A stretch of DNA of 64,000 nucleotides from JBBTTE01 sp038064375 (GTDB lineage Bacteria; Patescibacteriota; Saccharimonadia; Saccharimonadales; UBA4665), in the NCBI GenBank assembly GCA_038064375.1, contig JBBTTF010000001.1:186001-250000 (forward strand). Direction: 5' to 3'. Of this stretch, positions 61,609 to 64,000 are shown one piece after another. Numbering within the stretch: position 1 is the first letter of the stretch; each line of letters begins with the position of its first letter. Both the position numbers and the translations under genes were made by a program. The notes beneath the pieces are model-generated. The model was not told the origin of the DNA, ran no database searches, and saw only the letters and a program-made list of their open reading frames with translations.

Positions 61609-61990
61609 GGGTGGCGAGGTTATTGAGCTAGTAAGCGATCTCGGTGGCGGCAAAACTGCATTTGTGAGGGGCTTGGCCATCGGCATAGGCAGCGAAGATA
61701 CAGTTCACAGCCCTAGTTTTACAATCAGCAATCAATATCAGTCCGGTAACTTCATTCTCCATCACCTAGATTTTTATAGACTAAGCGATGCTGGCTTGAT
61801 GAAGCAGCAGCTTGCCGAGATCTTGAGTGATCCATTGAGTATCGTAGTCGTCGAGTGGGCGAATATCGTGGAAGACATACTGCCTGAACGACACCTAGTA
61901 GTTACGATTAAGACTACCGGTGAAACAAATCGTAAGCTAATATTTGAATATCCAGAAAAGCTAGCATACATAATCCCAAACAACACTTAA
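61523..61990 (+). CDS. tsaE: tRNA t6A biosynthesis ATPase TsaE
   Basis: A 155-residue ATPase of the t6A machinery. The P-loop is SDLGGGKTAFVRG (38-50), where the usual first glycine is serine; SPSFTISNQYQ and FILHHLDFYRL are family motifs, and VVVEWANIVEDILP the second metal site. It works with TsaB and TsaD to add threonylcarbamoyl to A37 of ANN-decoding tRNAs. Its start lies 86 bases inside the lamin-tail gene; the N-terminus has normal length, so the overlap seems real. Confidence 0.9.
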   Translation: MSTELTWEIESSSLEDTLLIAEQVGRNLRGGEVIELVSDLGGGKTAFVRGLAIGIGSEDTVHSPSFTISNQYQSGNFILHHLDFYRLSDAGLMKQQLAEILSDPLSIVVVEWANIVEDILPERHLVVTIKTTGETNRKLIFEYPEKLAYIIPNNT

Positions 61991-62002
61991 CATGTTAACT
62001 AA

Positions 62003-62395
62003 ATGATCATACTATCTATTCGTACCGACAAGCCCGAAGCTGAGTTAGGTTTGTTTGATAATTCAAAAAAAATTGCAGATACTACTTGGCCAGCTCACCG
62101 CGAGTTAGCAAATACAATTCACAATAAGATCAACAGCATCCTAAGCGATAACCAAAAATCTTTGTCAGACGTCGATGGGTTTGTTGTTTACGAAGGGCCG
62201 GGTAGCTTCACTGGACTTAGGATTGGGCTGACGGTTGCAAATACATTTGCAGATGCACTTAGCATCCCGATTGTTGGCTCCACTGAATCCACGTGGCAGC
62301 AAGATGGCATAAAAAGACTGGCAAATGGAGAAAACGACACGGTTGCAATGCCCAAATATGGTTCGCCGCCCAAAACCACAAGTCCCAAACATTGA
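62003..62395 (+). CDS. tsaB: TsaB-like t6A protein, short form
   Basis: A 130-residue protein, about 100 shorter than E. coli TsaB. MIILSIRTDKPEAELGLFDN, LSDVDGFVVYEGPGSFTGLRIGLTVANTF and the ALSIPIVGSTES segment are the ASKHA-type N-terminal domain of TsaB, which pairs with TsaD. The second domain is missing and the last 25 residues are unstructured (GENDTVAMPKYGSPPKTTSP). Twelve bases after tsaE. A naturally short scaffold is more likely than a pseudogene because short TsaB forms are usual in reduced genomes, as far as I recall. Confidence 0.78.
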   Translation: MIILSIRTDKPEAELGLFDNSKKIADTTWPAHRELANTIHNKINSILSDNQKSLSDVDGFVVYEGPGSFTGLRIGLTVANTFADALSIPIVGSTESTWQQDGIKRLANGENDTVAMPKYGSPPKTTSPKH

Positions 62396-62421
62396 CCACA
62401 ACTAGCATTGCGGGGTATATT
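62392..62421 (+). promoter_or_regulatory. Promoter of rny
   Basis: TTGACC at 62392-62397, an 18-base spacer and TATATT at 62416-62421. The 150-base leader to 62576 holds a small dyad (TATCGT near 62437, ACGATA near 62490) and an AGAAAGGA ribosome site, no frame. Confidence 0.55.
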
Positions 62422-62575
62422 TAGGCACAGGAATTGTATCGTTTTGAGAGACGTTCAGATCCTGACCCAGACAAATTCTAAACTTAATACGATATTCAGG
62501 TGACCGTACCTAGGGCTAACTAGAGAAGTGAACAGCGATTGTTAGCACGGTTATCTGCCGACAGAAAGGACAGAC

Positions 62576-64000
62576 ATGATTGCAGTACTGTTTGCTATTG
62601 CAGGACTGGTTATTGGCTTTGGTGCCACTACCGTTATCACAAAACAAAGAATGGGCTCAGCCGAGCAAAAGGCTCATAAGGAGCTAGAAAAAGCCAAAAA
62701 AGAGGCCACCAAGTTAATTGATCAGGCCCGCGAGGAATCAAAAAAGGAAGTCGAGGCGACTCGTAAAGAAGAGCAATCTCGTCGTCACGAAGTTAAAGAC
62801 CTAGAGAAGCGATTAGTAACTCGTGAAGAGAATCTAGACAAGAAGCTAGATGAGCTCGACAAGCGCAACGAAAATCTTCGCAAGAACGAAGACGAAGTTG
62901 AGCAACTCAAAAACGAAATTCGTACCATTCGCACCAAGCAACAAGACAAGCTCGAGAAGATTGCTAAGCTTACCAAGGCCGACGCTGCCGACAAGCTAAT
63001 GCAAATGACCGAGCGTGATATCAAGCAGGACCTAGTCGGCTTAGTAATTAAGCTTCAGAACGAAGCCAAAGAAAATGCCGAAGAAAAGGCTGCCCTAATC
63101 ATCACGACTGCTATGGAGCGCATGTCCAGCGAAGTCACAGCTGAGCGCACGATTACTAGCGTCAAGCTAGAGGACGAAGATATGAAGGGTCGCATTATCG
63201 GCAAGGAAGGCCGTAACATTCAGGCCTTACAGCGTGCTACTGGTGTCGACATTATGGTTGATGACACCCCTGGCTACGTAGTGCTCAGTAGCTTTGATCC
63301 TATTCGCCGTGAAGTTGCTCGCCAGACCATGGTGATGTTGATGAAGGACGGTCGAATCCACCCAGGTCGCATCGAAGAAGTTGTTGCCAAGGCCCAAAAC
63401 GCAGTTGAAAAAGATGTCATCAAAGCCGGTGAGGATGCGGCTCGTGAGGTCGGTGTGGTTGGGATTCCAAAAGAAGTCCTACAACTTCTTGGTGAGCTTA
63501 AGTACCGAACTAGCTATGGCCAGAACGTCCTTAAGCACTCAACAGAGATGGCTCACATCGCTGGTGTGATTGCCGAAGAGGTCGGTGCTAACGTTAAGAT
63601 CTCCAAGTATGCCGCACTAGTGCACGATCTTGGCAAGGCTCTAACGCACAAAATGGAAGGCAAGCACCACCACATTTCTGGTGAAATGCTTCGCAAGTAC
63701 GGTGCCCCAGAAGAGGTCGCCTTAGCCGCAGAGCAGCACCACGATGACGTCGAAGCTACTACTGTCGAAGCTTTGATTGTTCGCACCGTAGATGCTATCA
63801 GTGCATCACGACCTGGTGCACGCAACATCAGCGCCGAGAACTTTGGTGATCGCATGCGTGATCTAGAGAACGTTGCCAACGGCTTCCCAGGTATCGAGAA
63901 GTCCTACGCTATCAGTGCTGGCCGCGAAGTCCGAGTGTTTGTTAAGCCACAGTCAGTTGATGACCTAAGTGCAATCAAGCTGGCTCGTGACATCGCCACG
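62576..64000 (+). CDS. rny: Ribonuclease Y, 3' end outside window
   Basis: The first 475 codons are visible, open to the end. A membrane helix (about 2-22, AVLFAIAGLVIGFGATTVIT) is followed by a long charged coiled coil (about 25-160), a KH domain (LEDEDMKGRIIGKEGRNIQAL) and the HD domain with LVHDLGKALTHKMEGKHHHISG and AEQHHDDVEA. It is a membrane-bound endonuclease starting mRNA decay. The start at 62576 has a good ribosome site. About 30-40 residues should remain beyond the window. Confidence 0.95.
   Translation, partial: MIAVLFAIAGLVIGFGATTVITKQRMGSAEQKAHKELEKAKKEATKLIDQAREESKKEVEATRKEEQSRRHEVKDLEKRLVTREENLDKKLDELDKRNENLRKNEDEVEQLKNEIRTIRTKQQDKLEKIAKLTKADAADKLMQMTERDIKQDLVGLVIKLQNEAKENAEEKAALIITTAMERMSSEVTAERTITSVKLEDEDMKGRIIGKEGRNIQALQRATGVDIMVDDTPGYVVLSSFDPIRREVARQTMVMLMKDGRIHPGRIEEVVAKAQNAVEKDVIKAGEDAAREVGVVGIPKEVLQLLGELKYRTSYGQNVLKHSTEMAHIAGVIAEEVGANVKISKYAALVHDLGKALTHKMEGKHHHISGEMLRKYGAPEEVALAAEQHHDDVEATTVEALIVRTVDAISASRPGARNISAENFGDRMRDLENVANGFPGIEKSYAISAGREVRVFVKPQSVDDLSAIKLARDIAT

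Noticed and set aside
62003..62395. tsaB as a pseudogene
   Set aside because: It is half length, but the frame ends cleanly before the rny promoter and no remnants of the second domain are seen in the other frames downstream.
1..64000. UGA recoded as glycine, as in Gracilibacteria/SR1
   Set aside because: TGA serves as a normal stop at many well-defined gene ends (for example ruvB and nudix) and no conserved gene needs read-through.
1..64000. CRISPR array, insertion sequence, prophage or integrase
   Set aside because: No evenly spaced repeats, transposase or integrase motifs, or terminal inverted repeats were found on either strand.

Overview
The window reads as a stretch of chromosome from a Candidate Phyla Radiation bacterium, most likely Candidatus Saccharibacteria (TM7). 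Reasons: moderate GC, very tight packing, standard code with TGA as stop, many short lineage-type hypothetical proteins with one membrane helix, a type IV pilus of the monoderm kind (PilB, PilC, PilM, PilN, PilO and pilins, no outer-membrane secretin seen), ComEC reduced to its membrane part, a short TsaB, and almost no biosynthetic genes apart from glutamine synthetase. The assignment is inference from gene style; no ribosomal RNA is present.

Layout. 1-5.2 kb: end of a MazG-type pyrophosphohydrolase, a MurC-type ligase, small membrane or hypothetical genes and a Dus tRNA-modifying enzyme. 5.2-8.9 kb: three minus-strand pseudopilin or PilX-like genes, two of them about 520 residues with large exported parts. 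9-9.9 kb: tRNA-Ile(CAT), an FtsB/DivIC-like division protein and initiator tRNA. 9.9-14.7 kb: three unknown genes, then a cassette of a 50-residue membrane protein, a two-part methyltransferase and a membrane sulfatase-fold protein. 14.7-25.2 kb: VIT1-type transporter, a PH-domain/SDR/DUF5652 run, a hydrolase, a tiny strongly promoted peptide unit, a Crp/Fnr regulator divergent from an ABC exporter with a shared palindrome, a flavin-binding protein, glutamine synthetase and small membrane proteins. 25.2-33.9 kb: tRNA-Met, TauE-like exporter, TilS, FtsH, MurJ, LepA, guanylate kinase. 33.9-39.6 kb: heat-shock locus hrcA-grpE-dnaK-dnaJ under two CIRCE elements, interleaved with five small unknown genes. 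39.6-45.7 kb: diguanylate cyclase, retropepsin-like protein plus RimK, tRNA-Lys, DUF1003, a HIT-like protein, ComEC. 45.7-49.8 kb: yebC-ruvC-ruvA-SDR-ruvB. 49.8-56.3 kb: the main pilus locus. 56.5-64 kb: recA-nudix-recX, a glutamine amidotransferase, PRC-barrel and lamin-tail proteins, tsaE-tsaB, and the first 475 codons of rny.

How it fits together. Pili (two loci), ComEC, RecA/RecX and RuvABC together suggest DNA uptake and recombination. MurC, MurJ and FtsB-like serve wall synthesis and division. TilS and a tRNA-Ile(CAT) form a matched pair. HrcA plus two CIRCE sites form a closed heat-shock circuit.

Promoters. The clearest window-wide signal is promoter style: some two dozen genes carry a -10 box, often with an upstream TGN extension, ending only 5-10 bases before the start codon. 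This predicts leaderless mRNAs, while genes inside operons often keep Shine-Dalgarno sequences. No insertion sequence, prophage or CRISPR array was seen.
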